Positions 1 to 10,131 of a DNA stretch of 64,000 nt are shown here, one piece after another. Numbering within the stretch: the first letter of the stretch is position 1; every line of letters starts with the position of its first letter. Source of the stretch: Flavobacterium sp. ZT3R18 (GTDB lineage Bacteria > Bacteroidota > Bacteroidia > Flavobacteriales > Flavobacteriaceae); contig NZ_VJZS01000012.1 of assembly GCF_007097385.1 (NCBI RefSeq), forward strand, positions 1 through 64,000, in the 5' to 3' direction. The notes beneath the pieces were generated by a model. It did no database searches. It was not told the origin of the DNA and saw only the letters and a list, made by a program, of their open reading frames with translations. The position numbers were made by a program, and so were the translations under genes.

Positions 1-121
1 TTTTCTTTTCTCTTTTCTGAAAAAATTTAACCACACCGCAACTTCCAAATGTTGCATTTATTAATTGAATCTAAGTTACTTAAGTGTCGATTATTTTAAG
101 TTTGTTATTTATAGTTACAAA

Positions 122-150
122 AAAAACCATCAGTGCTACTGATGGTTTTT
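122..150 (-). terminator. Intrinsic terminator after the susCD-like operon
   Basis: A near-perfect stem (122-134 pairing with 138-150, 3-nt loop) lies 24 bases beyond the stop codon of the SusD-like gene. On the minus strand the stem is followed by a T run, because the plus strand carries an A tract before it. The T run on the other side means it could also stop transcription coming from the left. Confidence 0.75.
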
Positions 151-173
151 GATTTTAATCTATTTTATATTAT

Positions 174-1562
174 TTAGTTCTTGTCCCACCAAACGTTGGT
201 TGTTACATTACTAACTACAGTCGCGTTTTTGTTGTAGTTTCTCTCATCCGAAGGAGTAGGGAGACGTAACGGAATTGCTTTAACAGTAGCATTTTGATTA
301 GGTACTAGTACAGGGAAACCAGTTCTTCTATAATCATTGTAAGGTTCCATAGTCAAAAATAATGCATTATATTTTTGCTGAATAATATTTTCTAACGAAA
401 CAATTGCGGTTACATTGTCTACAAAAGTAGCTTGAGCTGGAGTCTTAGTTATTTTTAATATAGATGATTGTACAGCTATTTTGAAGGCTGATTTAGCCCC
501 TGTTAAATCATTTAGTCTGAACTTTGCTTCAGCTTCTATAAATTTAGCTTCTGAATAAGTTACTATTCCTACATTAGAGTCGGCACTTGCTACTGCGCTT
601 CCTATGTAAGAGGTGTTAACAGAGGTTTGATCCTCAGGTGCATTACCAGAATAATTTCCACTTTTGTCTTTAGCTACGAGAAATGTTTTTCTTGGGTCAT
701 TTGAAACTGTTAAATAGTCAACAAAAGTTTTCCCCATTTTTAGATAGTTTACACGGGTTACATTATATGCGTTCCATTGGTTTAGCTCATTTGCTTTACC
801 TGTAAAAAAGGTATTCATATCATCGTTATTAGAGCTAATTCCAGAAGCATTTATGTAGTCTAGAGCTTTTTGAGCAGCATTAGGATCTACTTGAGTTAAT
901 CTTAAGGCGAATCTTGCTTTTAAAACATAAGCTGTCTTTATCCATTTTTCAGGATCTCCATTAAAAATAAAATCATCAGCAGATGGGAGTGTCGCATTAC
1001 TTGCTTCAGGTTTGTTTAGGTTTGCAATTGCCTTATCTAAAGTAGTCTGAAGTCTTTCGTAAATTTCTTTTTGAGTATTGTATTTAGGTGATTTAATTCC
1101 TTCTTCCGCTTTAAAAGCTTCGTCGAAAGGTACATCTCCAAACATATCAGTAACATATGCTAAATTTACAGCTGTCAAAACTTGTGCTATTCCATTGTAA
1201 TATGGATGACTAGTTGCGAAGCGTTTGTTTAACACGTAACCACTCATTAAAGTAGTGTTGTAAATGGTGTTCCACTCATTGTTTACATTTTCTTCAGTAA
1301 CGATGTATTTTGCTACAGGACCTAGTTGTCCAATGTCAGTTCCTGCTAAGTGTTGCGAGAATATATTAGCGTTTCTATTTAATCCACTTGTGTGATTTGA
1401 AAAAGTAGAAACTTCAATACTTGCAAGTAAAAGTGATGGAGTGGTTATTGTAGGACTATTTGGACTTACATTAAAGTTGTCTAATTCTGACTGACAACTA
1501 GATAGGAATCCTATGCTTATTGTTGTTAGAATTATGCTTTTTATATATTTTTTCATTTTCAT
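174..1562 (-). CDS. SusD/RagB-like outer-membrane nutrient-binding lipoprotein
   Basis: A 462-aa surface lipoprotein that should bind a nutrient (glycan or peptide) and pass it to the SusC-like transporter encoded just upstream. The N-terminus has a basic, hydrophobic signal peptide and a lipobox ending FLSSC, so Cys23 is the likely lipidated residue. The body shows the TPR-rich pattern of the SusD-like_2 group (AYVTDMFGDVPFDEAF, an alanine- and lysine-rich helical repeat near residues 150-190, and a C-terminal YNDYRRTGFP stretch). It lies 10 bases downstream of the SusC-like gene on the same strand, the usual susC-susD order. The substrate cannot be read from the sequence, and no glycoside hydrolase or sigma/anti-sigma pair is visible beside it. 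Confidence 0.9.
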   Translation of the reverse strand: MKMKKYIKSIILTTISIGFLSSCQSELDNFNVSPNSPTITTPSLLLASIEVSTFSNHTSGLNRNANIFSQHLAGTDIGQLGPVAKYIVTEENVNNEWNTIYNTTLMSGYVLNKRFATSHPYYNGIAQVLTAVNLAYVTDMFGDVPFDEAFKAEEGIKSPKYNTQKEIYERLQTTLDKAIANLNKPEASNATLPSADDFIFNGDPEKWIKTAYVLKARFALRLTQVDPNAAQKALDYINASGISSNNDDMNTFFTGKANELNQWNAYNVTRVNYLKMGKTFVDYLTVSNDPRKTFLVAKDKSGNYSGNAPEDQTSVNTSYIGSAVASADSNVGIVTYSEAKFIEAEAKFRLNDLTGAKSAFKIAVQSSILKITKTPAQATFVDNVTAIVSLENIIQQKYNALFLTMEPYNDYRRTGFPVLVPNQNATVKAIPLRLPTPSDERNYNKNATVVSNVTTNVWWDKN

Positions 1563-1572
1563 TTTATTTAAA

Positions 1573-4500
1573 TTAAAAACTTACCTTAAGACTCATTATG
1601 ATTGATTTGCTTCCTGGATTGTTGAAATAATCTAATCCATTTATTCTAGAACCTGCACCAGTTAAACTAGTTTCTGGGTCTACTCCTTTGTAATTAGTTG
1701 ATAACCATAAGTTTCTACCTGTAAATGATAGTTGTGCGGAACTTATTGAGCTTATTTTGGAAGTGTTAAAATCGTAGCTTAATGAGACATCTCTTAATCT
1801 AACCCAGTTAACAGTTGTTACGAATTGTTCTGCTGCTCCACCAGCATCTCCAAGATATTCTCTGAAATAAGTTCTAGCAGAAATTGGAGTTGTATTTGGT
1901 GTACCGTCAGCTTTTACACCTTCGATTATGTAAGTGCGCTGTCTGTCTGCAGACTCTTCTGAAACCCCAACGTTATTTAGTCTTGCTTGAGTACCATTAT
2001 ATACTACTCCGCCATGTCTGATGTCTAAAAACGCTGATAAAGAAACTCTTTTAAAAGTAAATGTGTTTCTTACGCCTCCAGTCCACTCAGGAGCTGAATT
2101 TCCAAGATTTCCTGATATTGGATCCAATTGAGCTTTACCGTTAGCAGCAATTATTTTTTGACCATTTGCATCTCTTAACCATTTGGTTCCGTAAAAGCTT
2201 CCTAGAGGTTCTCCTTTTACGGCGTAATATCCAATTGAAGAAAAAGCAGATTCTATCGATATTTGGTCAAGTCCTCCAGAGATGTCAGTAACTTTGTTGA
2301 CGTTTTTAGCCCAGTTAAGATTAATATTCCAATTGAACGAGCTTTTTGCTTTTATTACATCATAACCTAATTCAACTTCTACTCCTTTATTTGTCAATTC
2401 TGCAGCATTTCTGTATTCAGAACCAAAACCAGAAGACCTTGGAAGTGGAACGTTAATCAATAAATCTTTAGATGTTTTGTTGTAGTAATTTAAATCTAAA
2501 GTAATACGGTTGTCAAGCAGTTTAGTGCTTATGTTTATTTCGTGTCCTAAAACTCTTTCTGGTTTTAAATTCGAATTACCTAATGTGTTAACACTCATTC
2601 CATTAATTCCGTTATAAGGAAAGCTTAATCCATCTGTAAAACCATCTGTTATAGAAGGTCGGGCAAAAGTACTAACAGTTGCATAAGAAGTTGGAGCTAT
2701 ACCAACAACGCCATAACTATAGGCAAGTTTTAAGAAGTTCGTCCATTCAGGTAATTTAAAGGTTTCTGTAATAATCCACGATGCACTTGCTGATGGGAAA
2801 ATGGCACTTTTTGCTAGGTCTCCATAAGTAGATGACCATTCTTTACGAACTGTACCTGTTAAGAAAAGTTGATTTTTTATTTCAAAATCTACTTGACCGA
2901 ATAACGCTCTAGACATAATATTTTCTTCGGAATTTGAAGCGTATAGTTGTGTAGCATTTGATAGCGAATAAAAACCAGGTATAGATAGTTCTTTACCTCT
3001 TGAGTACACATCTGAAAAGTGTGATGAACGTAAGTTTAAACCAGCAAGATAGTTAACTTTGAGCCATTCAGTTTGTAAAGGTATTATTCCGCTAGCTATT
3101 AAGTCGCCATAGAAAGATTTGTTGTTGAGGGTGTTGAATACAACTTCTCCAATACCACCTAGGCTGTCTCCATTTGAAGAAACTGCAAATACTTGTTTTC
3201 TTTGGTCTGAATAGGTGTCAACACCTCCCTTAAGGGCCAATGAGATCCATTTTGCGGGTGTATAGCTAGTGTTTAAGTTGGCTACAACTCTGTTTACATC
3301 ACTTTCGAAAGGATTTTCATTTACTGTAAAATAAGGATTGTCATAACTTGCGAAATAATTTTTGTTATTGCCAGCTTCGTCTTTGTAATCTCTCAAATCA
3401 TATTGAATTGGTGCACGAAGTAAAGAAAGCATAACCCCGGAAACATTACTACCATTTTGAGTCATGGTTGTTGTTGTGCGTGTATATTGGGCACTACCAC
3501 CAGCTTTCCATTGTTCGTTTAGTTTCATATCTCCATTCATTCGGATTGTATTTCTTTTCAATCCTGTTTCTGGAATCATACCTGTTTGGTCTAAATTACC
3601 AAATGAAGTTCTAAAAGTAATTTTGTCGTCTCCGCCATAGAAGGAAACGTTATTGTTTCTTGTGATTCCTTCTTTGAAGAAATTTTTAGCATTGTCGTAA
3701 ATTTGTTGTCCAGGTGTTACCGCTGGCCCCCAGCTTTGAGGAGTCCCATTTGTGTAAGTAGGTACTCCTGAGCTATTTGGAGATCCTTGTATGTATTGGT
3801 TTTGTTTTTTAGGTAATTGACTTACTTTGTCGATCGCTAATGAGGAAGACACATCAATTCCAATACCTTTACGAGCTCTTCCTTTTTTTGTTGTATATAA
3901 AATCACCCCATTTCCAGCTCTATCACCAAATAGAGCAGCAGCTGCTGTTCCTTTTAAGATAGAAACACTTTCAATGTCTTCAGGGTTTATGTCTAGTGCT
4001 CTATTAGAGTTGCTTACTCCTGATAAATTAGAGTTAAATGGATTGTCTCCCGCTGTTGTTTGAGTAGTTCCGTTGTCTAAAGGTATCCCATCGACAACAA
4101 TTAAAGGGTCAGAACCGCGATTGATACTGTTGAAACCTCGAATGATTATTTTACTAGATGCGCCTGGAGTTCCTCCTGAGCCAATAACTTGTACGCCAGC
4201 TGCTTTTCCAGCTAGGGCTTGTATTAAGTTTTGTTCTCCAGATTTAGAAATTTCATCCGCGGTTACTTTAGATATTGAATAACCGAGTTTTTTTTCTTCT
4301 TTTCTGATTCCTAATGCAGTCACCACAACTCCTTCTAATTGTGTTGCATCACTTGATAATTTCGCGTTTACTGTTATTGAGCTTGCGCTTTTTTCTGTAG
4401 ATTTCATGCCTACATAGGTAAATACCAAGATGTCACTTGGTGTAGCTTTGATGGTATACTTACCATCAAAATCTGATTGAGTTCCATTCTTTGTTCCTTT

Positions 4501-4638
4501 CACTAATACAGTCACACCTGGTAAAGGCATTCCTGCATTGTCGGAAACAATTCCTGAAACAGATCTCTCTTGCGCAAAAGTTAGTTGCGCCACTAGTACT
4601 ACTAGGAGTACTAAGAATCCATTGAACTTTAGTTTCAT
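1573..4638 (-). CDS. SusC/RagA-like TonB-dependent outer-membrane transporter
   Basis: A 1021-aa TonB-dependent receptor for import of large substrates across the outer membrane, working with the adjacent SusD-like lipoprotein. A signal peptide (about residues 1-23) is followed by a carboxypeptidase-regulatory-like beta-sandwich (about 27-105, motif GVTVLVKGTKNGTQSDFDG). Next come the plug domain (about 120-250, with IIIRGFNSINRGSDPLIVVD) and a long beta-barrel ending in the aromatic terminus KVSF typical of outer-membrane proteins. The length matches the SusC family. The start is an ATG at 4636-4638. There is no N-terminal STN domain, so no anti-sigma-coupled signalling is indicated. The substrate is unknown. 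Confidence 0.95.
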   Translation of the reverse strand: MKLKFNGFLVLLVVLVAQLTFAQERSVSGIVSDNAGMPLPGVTVLVKGTKNGTQSDFDGKYTIKATPSDILVFTYVGMKSTEKSASSITVNAKLSSDATQLEGVVVTALGIRKEEKKLGYSISKVTADEISKSGEQNLIQALAGKAAGVQVIGSGGTPGASSKIIIRGFNSINRGSDPLIVVDGIPLDNGTTQTTAGDNPFNSNLSGVSNSNRALDINPEDIESVSILKGTAAAALFGDRAGNGVILYTTKKGRARKGIGIDVSSSLAIDKVSQLPKKQNQYIQGSPNSSGVPTYTNGTPQSWGPAVTPGQQIYDNAKNFFKEGITRNNNVSFYGGDDKITFRTSFGNLDQTGMIPETGLKRNTIRMNGDMKLNEQWKAGGSAQYTRTTTTMTQNGSNVSGVMLSLLRAPIQYDLRDYKDEAGNNKNYFASYDNPYFTVNENPFESDVNRVVANLNTSYTPAKWISLALKGGVDTYSDQRKQVFAVSSNGDSLGGIGEVVFNTLNNKSFYGDLIASGIIPLQTEWLKVNYLAGLNLRSSHFSDVYSRGKELSIPGFYSLSNATQLYASNSEENIMSRALFGQVDFEIKNQLFLTGTVRKEWSSTYGDLAKSAIFPSASASWIITETFKLPEWTNFLKLAYSYGVVGIAPTSYATVSTFARPSITDGFTDGLSFPYNGINGMSVNTLGNSNLKPERVLGHEINISTKLLDNRITLDLNYYNKTSKDLLINVPLPRSSGFGSEYRNAAELTNKGVEVELGYDVIKAKSSFNWNINLNWAKNVNKVTDISGGLDQISIESAFSSIGYYAVKGEPLGSFYGTKWLRDANGQKIIAANGKAQLDPISGNLGNSAPEWTGGVRNTFTFKRVSLSAFLDIRHGGVVYNGTQARLNNVGVSEESADRQRTYIIEGVKADGTPNTTPISARTYFREYLGDAGGAAEQFVTTVNWVRLRDVSLSYDFNTSKISSISSAQLSFTGRNLWLSTNYKGVDPETSLTGAGSRINGLDYFNNPGSKSIIMSLKVSF

Positions 4639-4722
4639 TTTTAATTATTTTGAATTAGTTGGACAAAAATCATAATAAATTGTTAACTTTCCTAATATAA
4701 AAATTGTTTTTTTTTACTTATT

Positions 4723-6429
4723 CTAAAATTTAACATTATAACTAATGTTAATGAATGTGTTGTGAAATTGGATCTCTTGAATTCTTGTACTTCCGTTAAC
4801 AATCGCAAGTTTTAATATTCCGTTTTGGGTGTCAACTCCTATACCCAGGCCTAGGCTGATAAGTTTGTTGGTGTTGTTTTTTTCTGGAATAGTGGTAGGA
4901 TCCTTGTAATAACAATAGTCTAGGATTGTGTTGAGTTGTAAATTACTGGAAATTAAGTATCTGTATTCTGTAATGACAGAAGTCATAACGCTGGCTTGTA
5001 AACTGTTTTCTGAGAATCCTCTTATTGAATTTACGCCTCCAAATCGGAATAATTCATTTGTTAAATATGTTTCGCTTTTTAGAAAATAATTTTGACTTTT
5101 GATGTTTATACAGTTTTTCTTATCAAAATAAAAATTATTCATTATGTTAAAATTTGCTAAATATTGTTTTTCTATTGCGGTAGTTGTGATTTGGTTTATT
5201 GTTCTTTTTCCTGTTCCTAAGTTTAGTGTTAGGTAAGATTTTGTAGGGGATATTTTATTAGTGTAATCACTTTTGGTAAATTCAAAATTTGTAGTCAGGA
5301 ATGAATTGGTGTAATCGCTCAGTTTAGGATTGATAGAGTTTAGTATATTGCTTGATTCGGTAGATTGGTATCCAACGTAAAATCGCTTGTTGATTGTAAT
5401 TAAGTAACCAAGATTAATTTCGGTTTTGGTGTTTTGAAAGGTGCTGTCTTGTTTGAAAATGTTTATACCTGCTTTGAGTCCTATTGGACTATTGAATAGA
5501 TAAGGGAGATCTATTTTGGCATTGAAAATTTTTTGATCATTTCCGTCATTTTTCCAGTAAATGGATAGTTGCTCTCCACTTCGTAACGCATTTTGTAGTG
5601 TAATGTCTAAATAGCCATTAAGTGTTGTTTTTTTGTTTTCGGTATTGTTGAATCCTAAATAGCCGTCAAATGTATTTGTTTTTCTTTTTGCTAAATAGAC
5701 ATAAACCTTGGTAGTGTCTTTCGTGAATAGTATTTCTGGAAATTTTATCTGATTAATAAAACTGAATTTTTCGAATTCATCATGTATTTCTTTTACGCTT
5801 TCTTGATTGAAAGTTTTTTTTGAGTATTTTTTATTGATTTGTCTTAAGGCGCCTTTTGGAAATAAGTTTTTTTGATGCTCATCTTCGTATTTTAGTACTA
5901 TTTCATTCAATTGTCTTTTGTTTCCATAGGTGAGTTTTAAATCAGCATATAGTGTCTGATTTTTTTTTTGAATATTGATGAGTTTTGTTTTTGCGAATGC
6001 GTAACCGTTTTGTTCTAATTTTTGTGTGGTTTGTTTTAAAAAGGGTTCTATTTGGGTGTACGGGAGTATGAGTGTGTCTTTTTTTTCGTCGAAGAGATTT
6101 AATGAGCTTGTGTCGTTCTTTATACCTATATATATATGTATGTTTTTTATTCTGTTTCCGAGAGAGGTTTTGGATAAATAACTAGAGTCGTTTGTTTTGA
6201 CGGTTTCTATAATTTGGTTTTCAATATATCCAATTTGAGATAATTTCCCGGATAGTTGATTTATTTCTTCAAGTATGAGCTTAGTATTTTGGTGTTTCGA
6301 TAGGTAACCTATCGAATCTATTGTTTTGGTTTCTGTAGCTGTGTTTCCGATTATTTTCAAATGAAAATCTTGAGCTCTTGAAGTTAAGCTGAAAAGGAAA
6401 ATGACAACAAGGAAGATTTTTGTTTTCAA
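4723..6429 (-). CDS. Omp85/BamA-like outer-membrane protein
   Basis: A 568-aa protein with a signal peptide ending near SRAQ, an N-terminal half resembling POTRA-like repeats and a C-terminal beta-barrel ending in VKF. The motif VNSIRGFSENSL places the RGF of the Omp85 L6 loop at residues 470-472, the best evidence for the superfamily. Members assemble or translocate proteins or lipids at the outer membrane. It is shorter than BamA and may belong to the TamA/patatin-associated or surface-antigen group. The only usable start is a TTG at 6427-6429, followed at once by a Lys-rich signal peptide. It is 84 bases upstream of the SusC-like gene on the same strand, but cotranscription is uncertain. 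Confidence 0.75.
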   Translation of the reverse strand: MKTKIFLVVIFLFSLTSRAQDFHLKIIGNTATETKTIDSIGYLSKHQNTKLILEEINQLSGKLSQIGYIENQIIETVKTNDSSYLSKTSLGNRIKNIHIYIGIKNDTSSLNLFDEKKDTLILPYTQIEPFLKQTTQKLEQNGYAFAKTKLINIQKKNQTLYADLKLTYGNKRQLNEIVLKYEDEHQKNLFPKGALRQINKKYSKKTFNQESVKEIHDEFEKFSFINQIKFPEILFTKDTTKVYVYLAKRKTNTFDGYLGFNNTENKKTTLNGYLDITLQNALRSGEQLSIYWKNDGNDQKIFNAKIDLPYLFNSPIGLKAGINIFKQDSTFQNTKTEINLGYLITINKRFYVGYQSTESSNILNSINPKLSDYTNSFLTTNFEFTKSDYTNKISPTKSYLTLNLGTGKRTINQITTTAIEKQYLANFNIMNNFYFDKKNCINIKSQNYFLKSETYLTNELFRFGGVNSIRGFSENSLQASVMTSVITEYRYLISSNLQLNTILDYCYYKDPTTIPEKNNTNKLISLGLGIGVDTQNGILKLAIVNGSTRIQEIQFHNTFINISYNVKF

Positions 6430-6611
6430 GAAATTTTTGTTTTTGATAAATGTGATACAAATATCAATTGTTTGTGATGAAAATCATAATATTAAATAAT
6501 ATTAATGGAGTAGGGTTGTGTGGGGAGGTTTTTGATTCTTGTTTTAATGTTGATTCTCTATTTGGTTTAAAAACAAATGCTTACTTAATGTAAAAATTAA
6601 TAGATTATGGT

Positions 6612-6641
6612 TTGTAGAGTAAAAAAAAATTTATACATTTG
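6612..6641 (+). promoter_or_regulatory. Bacteroidota-type promoter for rpsL
   Basis: The -33 element TTG (6612-6614) and the -7 element TACATTTG (6634-6641) are separated by 19 bases, an exact match to the TTG-N19-TAnnTTTG consensus of Bacteroidota housekeeping sigma. It gives an mRNA leader of about 50 nt before rpsL. Confidence 0.85.
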
Positions 6642-6645
6642 CAAC

Positions 6646-6660
6646 CCCGTAAAAAGCGGG
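6646..6660 (+). promoter_or_regulatory. Hairpin at the 5' end of the rpsL transcript
   Basis: CCCGT and GCGGG (6646-6650, 6656-6660) form a 5-bp stem with an A5 loop only about five bases after the -7 element. It would cap the very 5' end of the mRNA. A similar stem lies between rpoA and rplQ. A role in mRNA stability is inference. Confidence 0.45.
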
Positions 6661-6694
6661 AATTTAATATAATAAGAAATTTTTAGTATTAATT

Positions 6695-7078
6695 ATGCCA
6701 ACAATTCAACAATTAGTAAGAACAGGAAGAACTCAGATAACTAAGAAGAGTAAATCGGTTGCTTTAGATTCTTGTCCTCAAAGAAGAGGGGTTTGTACGC
6801 GTGTTTACACTACAACACCAAAAAAACCAAACTCTGCAATGCGTAAAGTAGCGCGTGTACGTTTGACAAATGGTAATGAAGTGAATGCCTACATCCCTGG
6901 AGAAGGACACAATTTACAAGAGCACTCGATAGTATTAGTTAGGGGTGGAAGGGTAAAAGATTTGCCAGGAGTAAGATATCACATCGTTCGTGGTGCACTT
7001 GATACGTCAGGAGTAGCAGGAAGAACGCAAAGAAGATCTAAGTACGGAGCAAAACGCCCAAAAGAAGCAAAAAAGTAA
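6695..7078 (+). CDS. rpsL: 30S ribosomal protein S12
   Basis: A 127-aa protein of the decoding centre in the small subunit. It carries the highly conserved loops [17 protein letters not shown] and [13 protein letters not shown], where streptomycin-resistance substitutions normally occur; the residues look wild type. It is the first gene of the str-type cluster, directly behind a consensus promoter. The start ATG has no Shine-Dalgarno sequence but an AT-rich upstream region. Confidence 0.98.
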
Positions 7079-7094
7079 TTTAAAACGTTATTCT

Positions 7095-7118
7095 TGTAGA
7101 GACGCGATTTTTCGTGAC
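7095..7118. repeat. Degenerate GTAGAGACGCGAT palindrome between rpsL and rpsG
   Basis: The 16 bases at 7095-7110 match the palindromic repeat at 44538-44600. The second half of the palindrome is decayed here (TCGTGAC in place of TCGCGTC). It fills most of the 73-base rpsL-rpsG gap. This looks like a relic copy of a dispersed intergenic repeat. Confidence 0.6.
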
Positions 7119-7151
7119 GATATAGGTATGAAATTTTATTAAAAAAAAGAC

Positions 7152-7628
7152 ATGAGAAAAAGAGCGGCAAAGAAAAGACCACTTTTACCAGATCCAAGAT
7201 TTAATGATCAACTGGTAACACGTTTTGTGAACAACTTAATGTGGGATGGAAAAAAATCGACAGCGTTTAAAGTATTTTATGATGCTATTGACATCATTGA
7301 GTCTAAAAAACAAGATGCGGAGAAACCTTCATTAGAAATTTGGAAGGATGCTTTAACAAACGTTATGCCTCACGTAGAAGTGCGTAGTCGTAGAGTTGGT
7401 GGAGCTACATTTCAAATTCCAATGCAGATTAGACCAGACAGGAAAATTTCTATGGCAATGAAGTGGTTAATACTTTATTCTAGAAGAAGAAATGAAAAAT
7501 CTATGGCACAACGTCTAGCTTCAGAATGTTTAGCTGCGGCTAAAGAAGAAGGAGCTGCTGTTAAGAAAAGAATGGATACTCACAAGATGGCAGAAGCTAA
7601 TAAAGCATTCTCTCACTTTAGATTTTAA
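7152..7628 (+). CDS. rpsG: 30S ribosomal protein S7
   Basis: A 158-aa primary 16S rRNA-binding protein that nucleates assembly of the 30S head. It begins MRKRAAKKRPLLPDPRF, and the central VMPHVEVRSRRVGGATFQIP block is characteristic of S7. It sits between rpsL and fusA as in the str operon, 10 bases before fusA. The ATG is preceded by an A-rich run, not a Shine-Dalgarno sequence. Confidence 0.98.
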   Translation: MRKRAAKKRPLLPDPRFNDQLVTRFVNNLMWDGKKSTAFKVFYDAIDIIESKKQDAEKPSLEIWKDALTNVMPHVEVRSRRVGGATFQIPMQIRPDRKISMAMKWLILYSRRRNEKSMAQRLASECLAAAKEEGAAVKKRMDTHKMAEANKAFSHFRF

Positions 7629-7638
7629 TTCTTAAGAA

Positions 7639-9795
7639 ATGGCTAGAGAACTTAAATATACAAGAAATATAGGAATTGCTGCTCATATTGATGCTGGTAA
7701 AACAACAACAACAGAGCGTATATTATTCTATACTGGAAAATCACACAAAATTGGTGAAGTACACGATGGTGCTGCAACAATGGACTGGATGGCGCAAGAG
7801 CAAGAAAGAGGTATTACAATTACTTCTGCAGCTACAACTTGTGAATGGAATTTTCCTACTGAGCAAGGTAAAGTTTTACCTGAAACATTGCCTTATCACT
7901 TTAATATTATCGATACCCCGGGACACGTTGACTTTACAGTTGAAGTAAACCGTTCTTTGCGTGTACTTGATGGTTTGGTTTTCTTATTTAGTGCTGTTGA
8001 TGGTGTTGAGCCACAATCAGAAACTAACTGGAGATTGGCAGATCAGTACAGAGTGCCACGTATTGGTTTCGTTAATAAAATGGACAGACAAGGTTCTAAC
8101 TTTTTGATGGTATGTCAACAAGTAAGAGACATGTTGAAATCAAATGCAGTTGCGATCACTTTGCCAATTGGTGAAGAAAATGATTTCAGAGGTGTTGTGG
8201 ATTTAGTAAAAAACCAAGCTATTGTTTGGCATGAAGAAGGTTTAGGAGCTACTTATGATATTGTGCCTATTCCTGAAGACATGCTTGATGAAGTGAAAGA
8301 ATACAGATCGATTCTTATTGAGGCAGTTGCTGATTATGATGAGACTTTGCTTGAAAAATTCATGGAAGATGAAAGCTCTATCACAGAGGAAGAAATCAAC
8401 ATTGCATTAAGAGCAGCTGTAATGGATATGGCTATCATTCCTATGATTGCTGGTTCTTCTTTCAAAAATAAAGGAGTTCAATTCATGTTAGATGCAGTAT
8501 GTAAATATTTGCCATCTCCAATGGATAAAGAAGGTATCGAAGGGATTCATCCTGATGATGCTGAATTGTTAGAAGAAGATCAAGTTAAAATATTGCGTAA
8601 GCCAGATGTTAAAGAGCCATTCGCTGCTTTAGCTTTTAAAATTGCTACTGACCCATTCGTAGGTCGTTTAGCTTTCTTCCGTGCTTACTCAGGACGTTTA
8701 GATGCAGGTTCTTATGTTTTGAACACTCGTTCAGGAAACAAAGAAAGAATTTCTCGTATCTACCAAATGCATGCTAACAAACAAAACCCAATCGAATATA
8801 TCGAAGCAGGTGATATTGGAGCGGCAGTTGGATTTAAAGATATTAAAACTGGAGATACTTTGTGTGATGAAAAACACCCAATTATCTTAGAAAGTATGAA
8901 ATTCCCAGCGCCAGTAATTGGTATTGCTATTGAGCCTAAAACTAAAGCTGACGTAGATAAAATGGGTATGGCTTTGGCTAAATTAGCTGAAGAAGATCCT
9001 ACGTTTACTGTTAGAACAGATGAGGCTTCGGGTCAAACTATTATCTCAGGTATGGGTGAGCTTCACTTAGATATCTTGGTTGATAGAATGAGACGTGAAT
9101 TCAAAGTTGAAGTAAACCAAGGTGAACCTCAAGTTGAATACAAAGAAGCTTTTACTAAGAAAGCACAACATAGAGAAACATACAAAAAACAATCTGGAGG
9201 TCGTGGTAAATTCGGTGATATCGTATTTATACTTGAGCCAGCAGACGAAGTTGACGGTAAAGCTCCAGTTGGATTGCAGTTTGTTAATGCGGTAAAAGGA
9301 GGTAACGTTCCTAAAGAATATATTCCATCTGTTGAAAAAGGTTTTAGAGAAGCTATGAAAACTGGTCCTTTAGCAGGATACCAAGTTGATAGTTTGAAAG
9401 TAACTTTATTAGACGGATCTTTCCATCCTGTGGATTCTGATGCACTTTCTTTTGAGCTTGCAGCAAGAATGGGGTATAGAGAGGTTGCTAAAGCTGCTGG
9501 TGCAGTTATATTAGAGCCGATCATGAAAATGGAAGTGATTACACCAGAAGAAAACATGGGGGATATCGTGGGTGATATCAACCGTCGTAGAGGTCAGGTG
9601 AATGACATGGGTGATAGAGCTGGTGCTAAAACCATTAAAGCAGATGTGCCATTATCTGAAATGTTTGGATACGTTACTACGTTAAGAACACTTTCATCTG
9701 GTAGAGCAACATCTACAATGGAATTTTCACACTACGCAGAAACGCCTTCTAATATTTCGGAAGCAGTTATCAAAAAAGCAAAAGGAAACGCATAA
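7639..9795 (+). CDS. fusA: Translation elongation factor G
   Basis: A 718-aa GTPase that drives ribosomal translocation. G motifs are intact: AHIDAGKT (residues 15-22), DTPGH (92-96) and NKMD (146-149), with the switch-region motif [12 protein letters not shown] near 56-67. The length is normal for full EF-G with five domains. The position behind rpsG and 11 bases before rpsJ supports the canonical translational EF-G rather than a fusidic-acid-protection or EF-G2 paralogue. Confidence 0.98.
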   Translation: MARELKYTRNIGIAAHIDAGKTTTTERILFYTGKSHKIGEVHDGAATMDWMAQEQERGITITSAATTCEWNFPTEQGKVLPETLPYHFNIIDTPGHVDFTVEVNRSLRVLDGLVFLFSAVDGVEPQSETNWRLADQYRVPRIGFVNKMDRQGSNFLMVCQQVRDMLKSNAVAITLPIGEENDFRGVVDLVKNQAIVWHEEGLGATYDIVPIPEDMLDEVKEYRSILIEAVADYDETLLEKFMEDESSITEEEINIALRAAVMDMAIIPMIAGSSFKNKGVQFMLDAVCKYLPSPMDKEGIEGIHPDDAELLEEDQVKILRKPDVKEPFAALAFKIATDPFVGRLAFFRAYSGRLDAGSYVLNTRSGNKERISRIYQMHANKQNPIEYIEAGDIGAAVGFKDIKTGDTLCDEKHPIILESMKFPAPVIGIAIEPKTKADVDKMGMALAKLAEEDPTFTVRTDEASGQTIISGMGELHLDILVDRMRREFKVEVNQGEPQVEYKEAFTKKAQHRETYKKQSGGRGKFGDIVFILEPADEVDGKAPVGLQFVNAVKGGNVPKEYIPSVEKGFREAMKTGPLAGYQVDSLKVTLLDGSFHPVDSDALSFELAARMGYREVAKAAGAVILEPIMKMEVITPEENMGDIVGDINRRRGQVNDMGDRAGAKTIKADVPLSEMFGYVTTLRTLSSGRATSTMEFSHYAETPSNISEAVIKKAKGNA

Positions 9796-9806
9796 TCTTT
9801 AAGAAA

Positions 9807-10112
9807 ATGAGTCAAAAAATCAGAATAAAATTAAAATCTTACGATCACATGTTGGTAGACAAGTCTGCTGAGAAGATTGTAAAAACGGTAAAAAGTACCG
9901 GTGCAGTTGTTACAGGACCAATTCCATTACCAACACACAAAAAACTTTTTACAGTTCTACGTTCTCCACACGTTAACAAAAAAGCGAGAGAACAATTTGA
10001 AGTAATGTCATACAAGAGATTAATTGACATTTATTCATCTTCATCTAAAACTATTGACGCTTTAATGAAACTTGAATTGCCAAGTGGAGTTGAAGTTGAA
10101 ATCAAAGTTTAG
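9807..10112 (+). CDS. rpsJ: 30S ribosomal protein S10
   Basis: A 101-aa protein of the 30S head that, in enterobacteria, also acts as NusE in antitermination. Conserved stretches include [15 protein letters not shown] and [29 protein letters not shown]. It joins the fusA cluster to the S10 cluster. A 154-base gap with its own promoter separates it from rplC, so in this organism rpsJ belongs transcriptionally with fusA. Confidence 0.97.
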   Translation: MSQKIRIKLKSYDHMLVDKSAEKIVKTVKSTGAVVTGPIPLPTHKKLFTVLRSPHVNKKAREQFEVMSYKRLIDIYSSSSKTIDALMKLELPSGVEVEIKV

Positions 10113-10131
10113 TTACTTTAAGAGTAAAAAG

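Noticed and set aside
9129..9581. A 150-codon open frame on the minus strand inside fusA
   Set aside because: It is antisense to a strongly conserved EF-G region, has a composition dictated by fusA codons and no recognisable protein features.
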